The notes: generated by a model from the sequence alone, not told the origin. 64,000 nucleotides of DNA from Amycolatopsis sp. WAC 01376 (GCF_003947415.1 NZ_QHKL01000014.1:62001-126000); one strand, 5' to 3'. Shown: positions 27,581-36,210, counted from the first letter of the stretch. Numbers and translations are program-made.

Positions 27581-28390
27581 TCAGGGCAGCGAAGAATTCG
27601 GAACTGGCTGTCGGCCACGATGCTCCGAAGATTCTTCTGCCAGGAGAAGACCGAGAGCGCGAGCCTTGTTGAGCACGGCCACACGGTCGTGTGAGCGAAG
27701 CTTCCGGTAGAGGTTCTCTTTGTGCTTGACGACGGTCTTCTCCGCGATGCGAAGCCTACTGCCGATAGCGCGAGCGGTCAGCCCTTCGTTCAGGAGCACG
27801 AGGACGGCCATTTCTCGCGAGGTGATCCCGTATTCCGACGGATCACCGAGCTGTGGGATGCCGAGCATCACTTTTTCGTGGGCCGATACCGTGTCGAGCA
27901 ACGAACGGGCCAAGACAGCGTATTCGAGATCGCGATCGGTGAAGCCGTGACCGCCGCGGCTCATGATGACGCCCCGGATCTGCCCAGGGCCCGCGCTCAA
28001 CGGCAACGCCAGCTGGCGGTCGATTCCGATCGCCGCTTTTCCGGCGTGATAGGCCTCGCTCTTCCACCAGCGGTCATCCGCCACCTCGTCGAGCACCAGC
28101 GGGGTCCGGTCCGCCGTGTGCGCGTAGTGCCGCAGCAAGGGGTGAGTTCGCATGTGGGCGTTGATCAGATCGTCCAGCGGCGCCTCGTACAACCAGTCGG
28201 GTTTGCCGGTCAGGGCATGACCGGTGCCGGACTTCCAGTCCAGGTCGATGAGGACGGCGAGATCCACCGGCAGGTCGGTGGTCAACCGCTCCATGAGCAG
28301 CGGCCAGACCCGCACAGGCCGCGGCTCGGTGAGGATGGCCATCGCCAGGTCGTGAAGGTGCCGGGCATCGCGGCCGGACAAGGCTGTCAT
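27581..28390 (-). CDS. LuxR-family transcriptional regulator
   Basis: This 269-residue protein has a C-terminal LuxR/GerE helix-turn-helix at about residues 195-255 (YGITSREMAVLVLLNEGLTA... and a KTVVKHKENLYRKL recognition helix). The N-terminal 180 residues have no receiver aspartate pattern and look like a GAF/PAS-type sensing fold (LALPLSAGPGQIRGVIMSRGG). It is therefore an orphan, ligand- or state-sensing LuxR regulator rather than a response regulator. It is divergent from the secreted crystallin-like gene at 28571; the 180-bp gap could contain its operator. Confidence 0.85.
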   Translation of the reverse strand: MTALSGRDARHLHDLAMAILTEPRPVRVWPLLMERLTTDLPVDLAVLIDLDWKSGTGHALTGKPDWLYEAPLDDLINAHMRTHPLLRHYAHTADRTPLVLDEVADDRWWKSEAYHAGKAAIGIDRQLALPLSAGPGQIRGVIMSRGGHGFTDRDLEYAVLARSLLDTVSAHEKVMLGIPQLGDPSEYGITSREMAVLVLLNEGLTARAIGSRLRIAEKTVVKHKENLYRKLRSHDRVAVLNKARALGLLLAEESSEHRGRQPVPNSSLP

Positions 28391-28570
28391 TCATCCATCG
28401 TGCCTGATCGTTTTCCCACTCCTGGGCAATGCTGCTGATAGTCCACTAACGGAGCAGAAACCGGGGCGGCTACGGAGTTCTTCGTATTTGCCGTATCCAC
28501 GCATGGCGCGAAGCTGGTGAGCGAAAGGGCGGATGATCGTCCGCCACCGTCCCGGCTCGGGAGGACACCC

Positions 28571-29155
28571 ATGTTTCGGACCCGCCTATCGTTCATGCTT
28601 GGATCCGCATTGTTGCCCGGCTGGCACCACTGGGGCCTGGAGGGCGACTTTCCACGAACTCCCCTGACGATCGGAGCACCACTGCGTGGAACGATCACGA
28701 GAATCATCGCCCTCTTCGCCATACTCATCGCGTCTTCCCTGATCTTCGCGGCCCCGGCCACGGCCGGCCTCACACCGCGCGCGCAATTCTGGGAGACCGT
28801 CGGCTTTCTAGGCGACAAGCTCGACAAAGACGCTTTCGGCTCGGAACCGAACCTGCGCGAACTCGGCCGCGACTGCGTGCTCTTCCACTGCCCCGGCAAC
28901 TGGGACAACGTGATCTCCGCACTGAGCACCACCGGGGGCGGCCAGGAAACGTCCTGGCTGGAGATCTTCGAGGACCCGGGCTTCGGCGGTCGCTGCCTGG
29001 TGATCTCGCCCGGACAGTCCGTCGGCGACCTTCGCCTGCTCCGACGGGGCCTTGAGAACACCAGCGAAGACTGGAACGACCGGATTTCGTCGTTCATCGT
29101 CTACCGGGGTACCGGTTCCCGGCCGGCGAGCAGATGCGTCGGGTTCCCGGCGTAG
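28571..29155 (+). CDS. Secreted beta/gamma-crystallin-like protein
   Basis: This is a 194-residue frame from the ATG at 28571, which has a good GGGAGG ribosome site 6 nt upstream. A hydrophobic signal segment (ITRIIALFAILIASSLIFAA) sits only at residues 41-60, preceded by about 37 residues. Residues 135-185 (SWLEIFEDPGFGGRCLVI... DWNDRISSFIVY) match the Greek-key pattern of beta/gamma-crystallin-like or peptidase-inhibitor-I36-like secreted proteins. A CTG at 28682 with GGAG 5 nt upstream would give a conventional signal peptide, so the true start is open. The export prediction is fairly secure; the function is not known. Confidence 0.6.
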   Translation: MFRTRLSFMLGSALLPGWHHWGLEGDFPRTPLTIGAPLRGTITRIIALFAILIASSLIFAAPATAGLTPRAQFWETVGFLGDKLDKDAFGSEPNLRELGRDCVLFHCPGNWDNVISALSTTGGGQETSWLEIFEDPGFGGRCLVISPGQSVGDLRLLRRGLENTSEDWNDRISSFIVYRGTGSRPASRCVGFPA

Positions 29156-29294
29156 CGGACCATCTCGCGGTCAGCCAAACGCAAGTATCACCAGTCATCC
29201 TCGTCTTCGTCTTCCCTTTGGCGTCTCGTCCTGCGCGGTGCACGTCCCGAGGGCCCGAATTCTCTGCCGGCACCACCGAGGAACTCACCGGGCT

Positions 29295-30128
29295 TCACGG
29301 CTCGATTCCCCGTCGTTCGAGATCGGCCGCGATGCCGTCGAGGACACCCGCAAGGCCGGCGGAGAACAGGGTGTCGAGGTCCCAGGGGTCGGCGCCCGCG
29401 CGCATCGCGGGGGCGAGCCGCGGATACGCGCCGGGATCGAAGACCCGGCGGCGTTCATCGTCCCGGCCGTGCCCCGTCCGCGGCCTGACGCGTCCCGCCT
29501 GACGTTCCGCCTCCACGTCGCTGACGTAGGTCAGTGCCACACCTTGCACGTAGGACGCGAACGTGAACATGTACCGGAAGGCGTCGGCTGGTTCGAGACC
29601 GAGTCCGTCGAAGGCGGAAAAGGCGCTCTCACTGTCGGCCGCGAGTGCCGGGCTTGAATGGGTGCGGGTCGTCACAAGGACCTTCGACAGGATCCAGGGG
29701 TGGCGGTGGTAGAGCTCCCAATCGCGATAGGCGGCTCGCTCGAGGCCGTGCCGCCAGTCACGCGGCGACACATCGGGCAGCGGGACGTCGGTCAATGCGG
29801 CCTCCACCATCAAAGCCACCAGTTCGTCCTTGGACGCCACGTGCCGATACAGGGCCATGGTGCTCGCCCCGAGGTCCGTGGCGACCCGGCGCATCGACAG
29901 CGCGTCGAGCCCTTCAGCGTCCGCGACCGCGATCCCCGCCCGCACGATGCGCTCGATCGTGAGGTGTGGCGCGGTGCCGCCCTCCTCCGGGACGTCGACC
30001 GGCTCTTCCGTCCTCCGCGCCCGATAGGCCCGCGCCTGGCAGGCGCGGGAGCAGTAGCGCCGCGGGCGCCCTCGTTCCGCGGGCTCCAGCGCCCTTCCGC
30101 AGGACACGCAGGCCGACGACTCTGACAT
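29295..30128 (-). CDS. TetR/AcrR-family regulator with an N-terminal cysteine cluster
   Basis: This 277-residue protein starts with a short Cys motif (C-V-S-C near the start, then Y-C-S-R-A-C about 18 residues later), resembling a small zinc-binding knuckle. A TetR helix-turn-helix follows at about residues 55-105 (ALSMRRVATDLGASTMALYRHVASKDELV) and then a TetR_C-type ligand domain. It is divergently transcribed from a DHA2-type drug exporter, the classic arrangement for a local efflux repressor. A perfect 37-bp palindrome lies only 7 bp upstream of its ATG, indicating strong autoregulation. The ATG at 30128 is preferred over the adjacent GTG because GGGAG is better spaced. Confidence 0.9.
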   Translation of the reverse strand: MSESSACVSCGRALEPAERGRPRRYCSRACQARAYRARRTEEPVDVPEEGGTAPHLTIERIVRAGIAVADAEGLDALSMRRVATDLGASTMALYRHVASKDELVALMVEAALTDVPLPDVSPRDWRHGLERAAYRDWELYHRHPWILSKVLVTTRTHSSPALAADSESAFSAFDGLGLEPADAFRYMFTFASYVQGVALTYVSDVEAERQAGRVRPRTGHGRDDERRRVFDPGAYPRLAPAMRAGADPWDLDTLFSAGLAGVLDGIAADLERRGIEP

Positions 30129-30135
30129 CACGCTC

Positions 30136-30172
30136 CCTTATCGTCACAACCTCGAAGGTTGTGACGATAAGG
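30136..30172. promoter_or_regulatory. Perfect 37-bp palindrome, probable TetR operator
   Basis: Two 17-nt arms (ccttatcgtcacaacct and its exact complement) flank a 3-nt cga spacer. It lies immediately upstream of the TetR start, so a bound dimer, or pair of dimers, would block that promoter. Confidence 0.8.
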
Positions 30173-30258
30173 CTATCCCATCTCCGTCTCATCGCACTGA
30201 GCAGGGGTTTTTCGCGCGAGTAATTCATTTGCCGCCGCCCGTGCACGTATGTGTATCT

Positions 30259-30286
30259 TGTACGCGTTCATGCGTATTAAGTACGC
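30259..30286. promoter_or_regulatory. Overlapping inverted repeats upstream of the MFS exporter, candidate second operator
   Basis: GTACGC (30260-30265), GCGTA (30272-30276) and TACGC (30282-30286) form two overlapping dyads, the second being GCGTA-ttaag-TACGC. It sits 33-60 bp before the exporter ATG, where a -10/-35 region is expected. It does not match the 37-bp palindrome, so it may bind a different regulator. Confidence 0.45.
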
Positions 30287-30319
30287 ACAGCGTGATGAAA
30301 TTAGCTCGGGAGCGACGGA

Positions 30320-31876
30320 ATGATCGAAGAAGCCAAGAGAGCCGGCACCAGGCAGTGGGCCGGACTGGCCGTCCTGGTCCTGCCCTGCGTGTTGGCGTCC
30401 ATGGACCTGTCCGTCATGTTCGTCACGCTCCCCTCCTTGACCGCAGACCTCCAGCCGAGCAGCTCCGAGCTGCTGTGGATCATGGACGTCTACGGCTTCC
30501 TGCTTGCCGGCCTGATGATCACGATGGGCACCCTCGGGGACCGCATCGGACGACGGCGAGTACTCCTGACCGGCGCCGCGGCCTTTGGCCTCGCCTCGAT
30601 CCTCTCCGCATACACATCCAGCCCCGAGGTCCTGATCGCGGCCCGCGCCCTCATGGGAATCGCCGGAGCCACGCTGGCCCCCTCCACCCTGTCCCTGATC
30701 CGGAACATGTTCCACGACGACCGGCAACGAGCCACCGCCGTCGGCGTCTGGACCGCCGGCTTCGCGGGTGGCGCCGTCGTCGGGCCCATCGTCGGCGGAC
30801 TGCTGCTGGAGCACTTCTGGTGGGGCTCGGTCTTCCTGATCAACGTCCCCGTGATGATCCTGCTGCTGGTACTGGGGCCGTTGCTGCTGCCCGAGTACCG
30901 CGACCCCAAGCCTGGCCGTTTCGACCTGCTCGGCGCGCTGCTGTCCCTGGTCGCCATCCTCGCCGTGATCTACGGCGTCAAACTAGCGGCCGAGCACGGG
31001 TTCGGCTGGACCCCGGCGGTCAGCGTCCTCGCCGGCCTCACCGTGGGCGCGTTGTTCCTCCGCCGCCAGCGCACGACCGTGAACCCGATGATCGACCTCG
31101 CGCTCTTCCGCACCCGCCGGTTCACCGTGCCGCTGCTCATCAACGCCCTGAACACCTTCGCCATGATCGGCTTCTCACTGTTCAACTGGCAGTTCATGCA
31201 GCTCGTGCTCGACATGAGCCCCTTCGAGTCCGCTTTGTGGTCACTGCCCACATTCCTCGTGATGCCCGTCGGTATCGCCCTGGCCACCGCGATGGCGCAC
31301 CGTATCGGCAAACCCACCGTGATGATCGCCGGACTTCTGGTGGCGACCGCCGGATACCTCGCGCTGTCCCTGATCCGAACCGGCTCGGGCATCGGCTACC
31401 TTGTCGGCGCCCTGACGGTGGTCTCCCTCGGCATCGGCGGCGTGGCCGCCGTCGTCACCGAGGTGATCTTGTCCGCCGCACCGCCGGAGCGGGCAGGCGC
31501 CGCCTCCGCACTCGCAGAGACCTCCGCCGAGTTCGGCGGCGCGCTGGGCATCGCGGTCCTGGGCAGCATCGGCACCGCCGTCTACCGCTCGCAAATGGCG
31601 TCCCAGGCCCCCGCCGGCCTCGACCCCACAGAACTGGCGGCGGCCAAGGAAACCTTGGGCGGAGCCGTCGACACCGCGCAAGCCCTTCCGCACCAGACCG
31701 CGGACGCACTGCGAGGCGTGGCCTTCGACGCCTTCACCCACGAGATGCGGATCGCCGCAGTGGTCAGCGTTCTCGTGACAGCCGGCGGAGCCATCCTGAT
31801 CGCCACTATGCTCCGCGCCTCACGTGCCGCACAGCAACCACGACCAGACGACGAATCCACCACTATCGACAAGTGA
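30320..31876 (+). CDS. MFS drug:H+ antiporter, DHA2 (EmrB/QacA-like) family
   Basis: This 518-residue transporter has about 14 hydrophobic segments. It carries the DHA2 hallmarks: LDLSVMFVTLPSL-like helix 1 (here MDLSVMFVTLPSLTADL), GTLGDRIGRRRVLL (motif A, about residues 70-83), and an ARALMGIAGATLAPSTLSLI motif-C-like helix. Family members export lipophilic or cationic drugs, dyes and natural products by proton antiport. The gene is divergent from a TetR regulator with palindromic operators in between, so it is probably induced by its substrate. It is 6.7 kb from the NRPS operon, so a role in exporting that peptide is possible but unsupported. The start is ATG with GGAG 7 nt upstream. Confidence 0.93.
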   Translation: MIEEAKRAGTRQWAGLAVLVLPCVLASMDLSVMFVTLPSLTADLQPSSSELLWIMDVYGFLLAGLMITMGTLGDRIGRRRVLLTGAAAFGLASILSAYTSSPEVLIAARALMGIAGATLAPSTLSLIRNMFHDDRQRATAVGVWTAGFAGGAVVGPIVGGLLLEHFWWGSVFLINVPVMILLLVLGPLLLPEYRDPKPGRFDLLGALLSLVAILAVIYGVKLAAEHGFGWTPAVSVLAGLTVGALFLRRQRTTVNPMIDLALFRTRRFTVPLLINALNTFAMIGFSLFNWQFMQLVLDMSPFESALWSLPTFLVMPVGIALATAMAHRIGKPTVMIAGLLVATAGYLALSLIRTGSGIGYLVGALTVVSLGIGGVAAVVTEVILSAAPPERAGAASALAETSAEFGGALGIAVLGSIGTAVYRSQMASQAPAGLDPTELAAAKETLGGAVDTAQALPHQTADALRGVAFDAFTHEMRIAAVVSVLVTAGGAILIATMLRASRAAQQPRPDDESTTIDK

Positions 31877-32292
31877 GAGTTTTCGGCGGGGCAGGCCCGA
31901 ACTACGGTGCGCGGGCCCTACCGCGCAGATATGAACCGACCGGCCGGGGTTTCCGACGGACGACACCGGCCCGGGGCAGATCAAGCCCTCGGTCAGGAGA
32001 ACTCTCGATACGAACCGGGACAAGAATGCCAAGAACAGGCAGCCGATTCGCACCCAGGCTACGAAGAAGGGGAAATCGTTCACATTTCGGATGATTTCCG
32101 GCGGATTCTGGCGGCTGCGCGGTTCGATGTCCGCCGCGCAGCCGAGCGAACCGGGCACAGCCAGCGGGGTCGCGTTCGATGCGAATGTCGGCATGGGTTG
32201 ATCTTCAGAGGGTTCACTCCCCAGCCAGGGCGTCGAGAATGAAGTGCTAGAGCGCCGATAGCGACACGGCTAAGCGGCCGTGGGCAACTCGG
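31877..32292. other. 416-bp intergenic stretch without a convincing gene
   Basis: Open frames of 111 and 124 codons exist on opposite strands, but neither has a good ribosome site, a recognisable family or the expected GC bias at third codon positions. I see nothing else of note. Confidence 0.5.
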
Positions 32293-32730
32293 TCAGGAAC
32301 CGAAGAGGGCGCGGAGTCCGCCCAGTGCGGTGAACCTGGCCCATAAGTCACTGGCGGGCGAGTGCAGGATCTGTCCGGTGATCAGCAGTTCGAGGAAGGC
32401 GCTGTGCAGGTCTGACCGGTCGTTGCGGCCGGCCTCCATCCGGGCCGTGATGATTCGGTAGCCACCTTCGCAAGGGGCGAAGACGGCGTCGTAGACGCAC
32501 TGCCCGGCTCCGGCGCGATAGATGGACAGCCGGTCACCTTCGACCAACGCCATCCATTTGTCGTTCATGTCCTTCTCCTGCAGTCCCAGCCTGATCCGCT
32601 CCCATTCCGAATTGGTCCACAACCGTTGCGGAGCGGGCAGCTCGCGGGGGTTGGCGATGGGCAGCAAAGCGTGGTTGAACGAGGCTCGGGTCACGGGATG
32701 AGACACGCGGTGACCGTACTTCGGTGACAC
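32293..32730 (-). CDS. Conserved hypothetical protein
   Basis: This is a 145-residue small globular protein. The central part (MNDKWMALVEGDRLSIYRAGAGQCVYDAVF followed by GGYRIITARMEAG) resembles a short actinobacterial family of unknown function that I know only as hypothetical. No signal peptide or membrane segment is present. It starts with GTG 10 nt after the proline iminopeptidase stop, with GAGGG about 7 nt upstream, so the two are probably co-transcribed. Confidence 0.65.
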   Translation of the reverse strand: MSPKYGHRVSHPVTRASFNHALLPIANPRELPAPQRLWTNSEWERIRLGLQEKDMNDKWMALVEGDRLSIYRAGAGQCVYDAVFAPCEGGYRIITARMEAGRNDRSDLHSAFLELLITGQILHSPASDLWARFTALGGLRALFGS

Positions 32731-32740
32731 CGCAGCGCCC

Positions 32741-33766
32741 TCACCCCTTCATGAGGCCGGCAGCTCGTACGGTTGCCGGGGTCGCAGAACCTGGCGCGGA
32801 CGGCTGGGCGAAGCGGTCGGTGGCGGCGATGATCGCGGTGGTCATGCTGGCGCCGTTGTGACCGGTGTCGTCGAGAACGACGAGTTCGCTTCCGGGCCAG
32901 GCCTGGTGCAGTGACCAAGCGATCCCGAGCGGGCTGCTGGCGTCGTAGCGCCCGTGGATCAGCACGGCGGGAATCCCGTGGAGCCGCTCGATGTCGCGCA
33001 GCAGTTGCCCTTCGTCGAGAAAGCAGCCATTGGACCAGTAGTGGGTGACGAGGCGGGCGAAGGTCAGCTGAAAGGCCGGGTCGGCGATCGACAGGAACGG
33101 GGTGGCGTCGGGGGCCAGCGAGATGTGCGTGTCCTCCCATTCGCACCACCTGTGTGCGGCCTCGGCTCGGACCTCGGGGTCGGGGTCGTGGAGCAACCGG
33201 CTGTAGGCGGCCGACAGGTCGCCGTCGCGTTCGGAGGCGGGCACACCGTCGCGGAATCGTTCCCACTCGCGCGGGAAAACGCGGCCCATGTCGCGGGTGA
33301 TCCAGTCGGTGTCGCGCCGGTCCCCCTTGGTGACGGCGGCGAGCACCAGTTCGGTCACCTGCCCGGGATGCGCCTGGGCGTAGGCGAGAGCGAGTGTCAC
33401 ACCCCATGAGCGACCCCACACCAGCCAGCGGGTGATGCCCAGGTGGCTCCGCAGTGCCTCGATGTCCTCGACGAGATGCTGTGTGGTGTTGGCCGACAGG
33501 TCGACGACCGGGTCGGCGGCCGAGGGGATGCTGCGCCCGGAATTGCGCTGGTCGAACAGGACCACGCGGTAGCGGTCCGGGTCGAAAAGGCTCCGCATCC
33601 CAGGAAAGCTCCCCGTGCCGGGACCACCGTGCAGCACGATGACCGGCTTGCCGCCGGGGTTGCCCGACACCTCCCAGTACAGCGAATGGCCGTCGCCGAC
33701 ATCCACCATGCCTGACTCGTACGGCTCGATCGGCGGGTAACGCGCGTCGTCGGATGTATTCGCCAT
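32741..33766 (-). CDS. pip: Proline iminopeptidase (prolyl aminopeptidase), alpha/beta-hydrolase
   Basis: This peptidase of about 341 residues removes N-terminal proline from peptides in the cytoplasm. Family S33 features are visible: the PPIEPYESGMVDVGDGHSLYWEV start, the HGGPG oxyanion motif, a GRSWG nucleophile elbow (usually GGSWG), a catalytic aspartate region HGRYD and the C-terminal GHNG histidine. The FDQRNSGRS segment replaces the usual FDQRGCGRS, so this copy diverges slightly from the canonical enzyme while keeping the catalytic triad. Start choice is uncertain: the ATG at 33766 fits family length, and a TTG ten codons earlier is in frame. It is followed within 10 nt by a small hypothetical gene. 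Confidence 0.9.
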   Translation of the reverse strand: MANTSDDARYPPIEPYESGMVDVGDGHSLYWEVSGNPGGKPVIVLHGGPGTGSFPGMRSLFDPDRYRVVLFDQRNSGRSIPSAADPVVDLSANTTQHLVEDIEALRSHLGITRWLVWGRSWGVTLALAYAQAHPGQVTELVLAAVTKGDRRDTDWITRDMGRVFPREWERFRDGVPASERDGDLSAAYSRLLHDPDPEVRAEAAHRWCEWEDTHISLAPDATPFLSIADPAFQLTFARLVTHYWSNGCFLDEGQLLRDIERLHGIPAVLIHGRYDASSPLGIAWSLHQAWPGSELVVLDDTGHNGASMTTAIIAATDRFAQPSAPGSATPATVRAAGLMKG

Positions 33767-33880
33767 CCACCCATGATCTCGCACGCGGGTGCTCAACGAG
33801 AGGCAAGGGGCGAAGTCGTACCCCCACCATTTTCGACCAGTTCGGCCGAGCCATCGCCTGGACCACCGGCCGCTACGCCG

Positions 33881-34014
33881 TCAATGCCCTGAAGCCTGGA
33901 AGCCGATAGCCGCGGCACTGGGTCCCTGGCCTTTCCGGTGCGGCCGTCGACCGTTGTAATGCCGGACGTGCTCGGCGAGCCCAGGAGGCAGGGCCTCTCT
34001 CAAGGTCGGGTAAT
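33881..34014 (-). pseudogene. Integrase/transposase C-terminal remnant
   Basis: The minus-strand frame contains LAEHVRHYNGRRPHRKGQ, close to the conserved YNxxRPHxxL end of rve-type integrases of IS3-family transposases. No upstream catalytic DDE part is present, and the fragment ends soon after the motif. I read it as a scar of an insertion element between the peptidase and helicase genes. Confidence 0.45.
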
Positions 34015-34036
34015 CACACGACGGCCCTCGGTCTGT

Positions 34037-34064
34037 CTTTCGGGCGGCTGAGGCCGTCCGAAAG
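34037..34064. promoter_or_regulatory. Stem-loop in the helicase leader
   Basis: A 12-bp inverted repeat with one mismatch (ctttcgggcggc at 34037-34048, pairing with 34053-34064) has a 4-nt loop and sits about 75 bp before the helicase TTG start. It could be an operator dyad or a leader hairpin. The position is suggestive because related helicase genes are induced by RNA-polymerase inhibitors. Confidence 0.35.
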
Positions 34065-34140
34065 AACAAGACTGCAGTTTCCGGAAATCTCCAGGCACTC
34101 TCGGAAGCATCGAACACTGAGTGGCGGGGAGACGAGCGGC

Positions 34141-36210
34141 TTGACCGGCAGTGAGATCGACATCGAACAACAGCACCTGGACACCTGCTACGCCTGGCTG
34201 GACACGCTGCGCGAAGAGGCGGCGGCCCGTTTGACCGCAGTGCCGGACACAGACCACGACACGGTGAAGTTCTGGCGGACGGAACTATCCCGATTGGACT
34301 TCGCCGAGGAGGGGCTGTACTTCGGTCGGCTGGACTTGCAGGACGGCCCTCGCGTCCACATCGGCAGGATCGGTTTGTTCCGAGACGGCAAGGACGAGCC
34401 GTTCCTGGTCGATTGGCGCGCGCCGGCCGCCCGGCCGTTCTACACCGCGACCACCACCGCCCCGCACGGCGTCCGCAGGCGACGCCACATCACCACCCGG
34501 GGACGGGCGGTCACGGCGCTCGACGACGAATTGCTCGATCTGGACAGCGCGAGCGACGACACCCTGATCGGCGAGGCCGCGCTCTTGGCATCGCTGGTCG
34601 CCGATCGGACCGGCCGGATGCGCGACATCGTCACCACCCTGCAGGCCGAGCAGGACCGGATCATCCGCGACGACCATCCCGGCGTGCTCGTGGTGCAGGG
34701 CGGCCCGGGCACCGGCAAGACCGCGGTCGCCCTGCACCGGCTCGCCTATCTGCTCTACGCCCGGCCACACCTGCGCTCGCGCGGTGTCCTGGTCGTCGGC
34801 CCCAGCCGGATCTTCCTGGACTACATCGGGCAGGTCCTTCCCGGTCTCGGCGAGCACACCGTCGTGACCACCACGATCGCCGACCTGGTGCCGAACGTCC
34901 TGATCAGCCGCGAGGACTCGCCCGAGACGGCCGAGGCGAAAGGACGCGAAGAGATGGCCGAGCGGATAACCGCCGCGGCGCGCTCGCGGGTACGGACGCC
35001 CGAAACGCCGGTCGAGATCGAGTTCGAAGACCAGGTGCTCCGGCTCGACCCGGACAGCTGCCGGCGCGCTGTCGCCGCCGCCAGGGAGACCGGGCTTCCG
35101 CACAACCAGGCCAGGTTGGTCTTCCACCGGGAAATCGTGGACGAACTCGCACAGATCATGATCGATCTGATGGAGCGGCTGCTGCTCACCGAATCCGGTG
35201 AAGCCCTCGACGGCGGCAACCTCGACGGAAGCCTGAGCGAAGCCGACCTTCGAGCACTGGCGGCCGCGGGCGTCGTGATCGGAACCGACGAGCTCGACGG
35301 CCCCAGAAGCCTGCTCGACCAGACCGACACCGCCCGCCTGCGCGACGCACTTCAGGCCGACGCCTCCGTGCAGGACACGCTCGAACTCCTTTGGCCGCGG
35401 CTCACCCCGGAAGACTTGGTCGCCGAACTGGCCGGCACGTCGTCCGAAGGGTGGAGCATCGCGGACATCCCCTTGCTGGACGAGGCCGCCGCCGTCCTCG
35501 GTGAGCACAGCGGGGAAACCTTCGGGCACGTGGTCGTCGACGAGGCACAGGAACTGTCCGCGATGGCCTGGCGGATGCTGTCGCGCCGGTGTCCTTCCAA
35601 GTCGATGACCGTGGTCGGTGACCTCGCCCAGACCGGGACACCGGCGGGAGCGACGTCCTGGGACGACGTGCTCCGGCCGCACTCCGGCGATCGCCGGCGC
35701 CTGGCACTGCTCACCGTCAACTACCGGACTCCGGCCGAGATCATGGCCGCCACCACCGACCTCCTCGAAGCCCACCATCCCGGGCTGCGGCCACCCCGAT
35801 CGATCCGCTCCTGCGACCAGCCGCCGTGGCGAATCCGGACCACGCCCACCGATCTTCCCGAGGTGATCTCCGCACTCGCCGAAGCGCACAACAACGGACA
35901 ACTCGCGATCATCAGCCCGCCGGCCCAGCTGGAACGGCTCGCGAAAGCCCTGTCCGTCGCGACGCCGCCCGACCTCACCGAGAAAATCGTCGTCCTCACA
36001 CCCAGCCAGGCCAAAGGACTCGAGTTCGACTCGGTGATCGTCGCCGATCCCGCGGAAATCCTCGCCGAACCCTTGGGACACAACGACCTCTACGTCGCCA
36101 TGACCCGAGCCACCCAACGGCTCGGCATCGTGCATCCAGGCGCGATACCGGCCGAACTGGCGGGCCTACAGGAACTGTCGGTGCCCGAGTTGAGCGAATT
36201 GCGCGGTTGA
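34141..36210 (+). CDS. helD: HelD/HelR-like RNA-polymerase-recycling UvrD-type ATPase
   Basis: This 689-residue superfamily-1 helicase-like protein acts on stalled RNA polymerase rather than DNA. The N-terminal segment (EIDIEQQHLDTCYAWLDTLREEA) is the coiled-coil type that enters the polymerase secondary channel in HelD. Walker A is GGPGTGKT (187-194), the DEAQ motif lies near residue 466, and SMTVVGDLAQTG, NYRTPAEIM, SQAKGLEFDSVIV and LYVAMTRATQRL complete the helicase motifs. Actinobacterial HelR relatives dislodge rifamycin from RNA polymerase and give tolerance; whether this is HelR or a housekeeping HelD cannot be settled by eye. The start is TTG with GGGGAG 9 nt upstream. A leader hairpin and an integrase scar precede it. 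Confidence 0.88.
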   Translation: MTGSEIDIEQQHLDTCYAWLDTLREEAAARLTAVPDTDHDTVKFWRTELSRLDFAEEGLYFGRLDLQDGPRVHIGRIGLFRDGKDEPFLVDWRAPAARPFYTATTTAPHGVRRRRHITTRGRAVTALDDELLDLDSASDDTLIGEAALLASLVADRTGRMRDIVTTLQAEQDRIIRDDHPGVLVVQGGPGTGKTAVALHRLAYLLYARPHLRSRGVLVVGPSRIFLDYIGQVLPGLGEHTVVTTTIADLVPNVLISREDSPETAEAKGREEMAERITAAARSRVRTPETPVEIEFEDQVLRLDPDSCRRAVAAARETGLPHNQARLVFHREIVDELAQIMIDLMERLLLTESGEALDGGNLDGSLSEADLRALAAAGVVIGTDELDGPRSLLDQTDTARLRDALQADASVQDTLELLWPRLTPEDLVAELAGTSSEGWSIADIPLLDEAAAVLGEHSGETFGHVVVDEAQELSAMAWRMLSRRCPSKSMTVVGDLAQTGTPAGATSWDDVLRPHSGDRRRLALLTVNYRTPAEIMAATTDLLEAHHPGLRPPRSIRSCDQPPWRIRTTPTDLPEVISALAEAHNNGQLAIISPPAQLERLAKALSVATPPDLTEKIVVLTPSQAKGLEFDSVIVADPAEILAEPLGHNDLYVAMTRATQRLGIVHPGAIPAELAGLQELSVPELSELRG

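Noticed and set aside
30320..31876. Calling the DHA2 exporter the transporter of the NRPS product
   Set aside because: Unrelated genes intervene and it has its own TetR regulator; distance alone gives no support.
31907..32242. 111-codon plus-strand frame after the MFS exporter
   Set aside because: Weak start, no recognisable domain, and codon use unlike neighbouring genes.
34037..34064. Rifamycin-associated element upstream of the helicase
   Set aside because: The inverted repeat is real, but I cannot match it confidently to the published element, so it is reported only as a stem-loop.
33797..34140. Complete insertion sequence between the peptidase and helicase genes
   Set aside because: Only a short integrase-like tail is present; no terminal repeats or catalytic core were found.
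34285..36135. 616-codon minus-strand frame opposite the helicase
   Set aside because: Antisense of clear SF1 helicase motifs.
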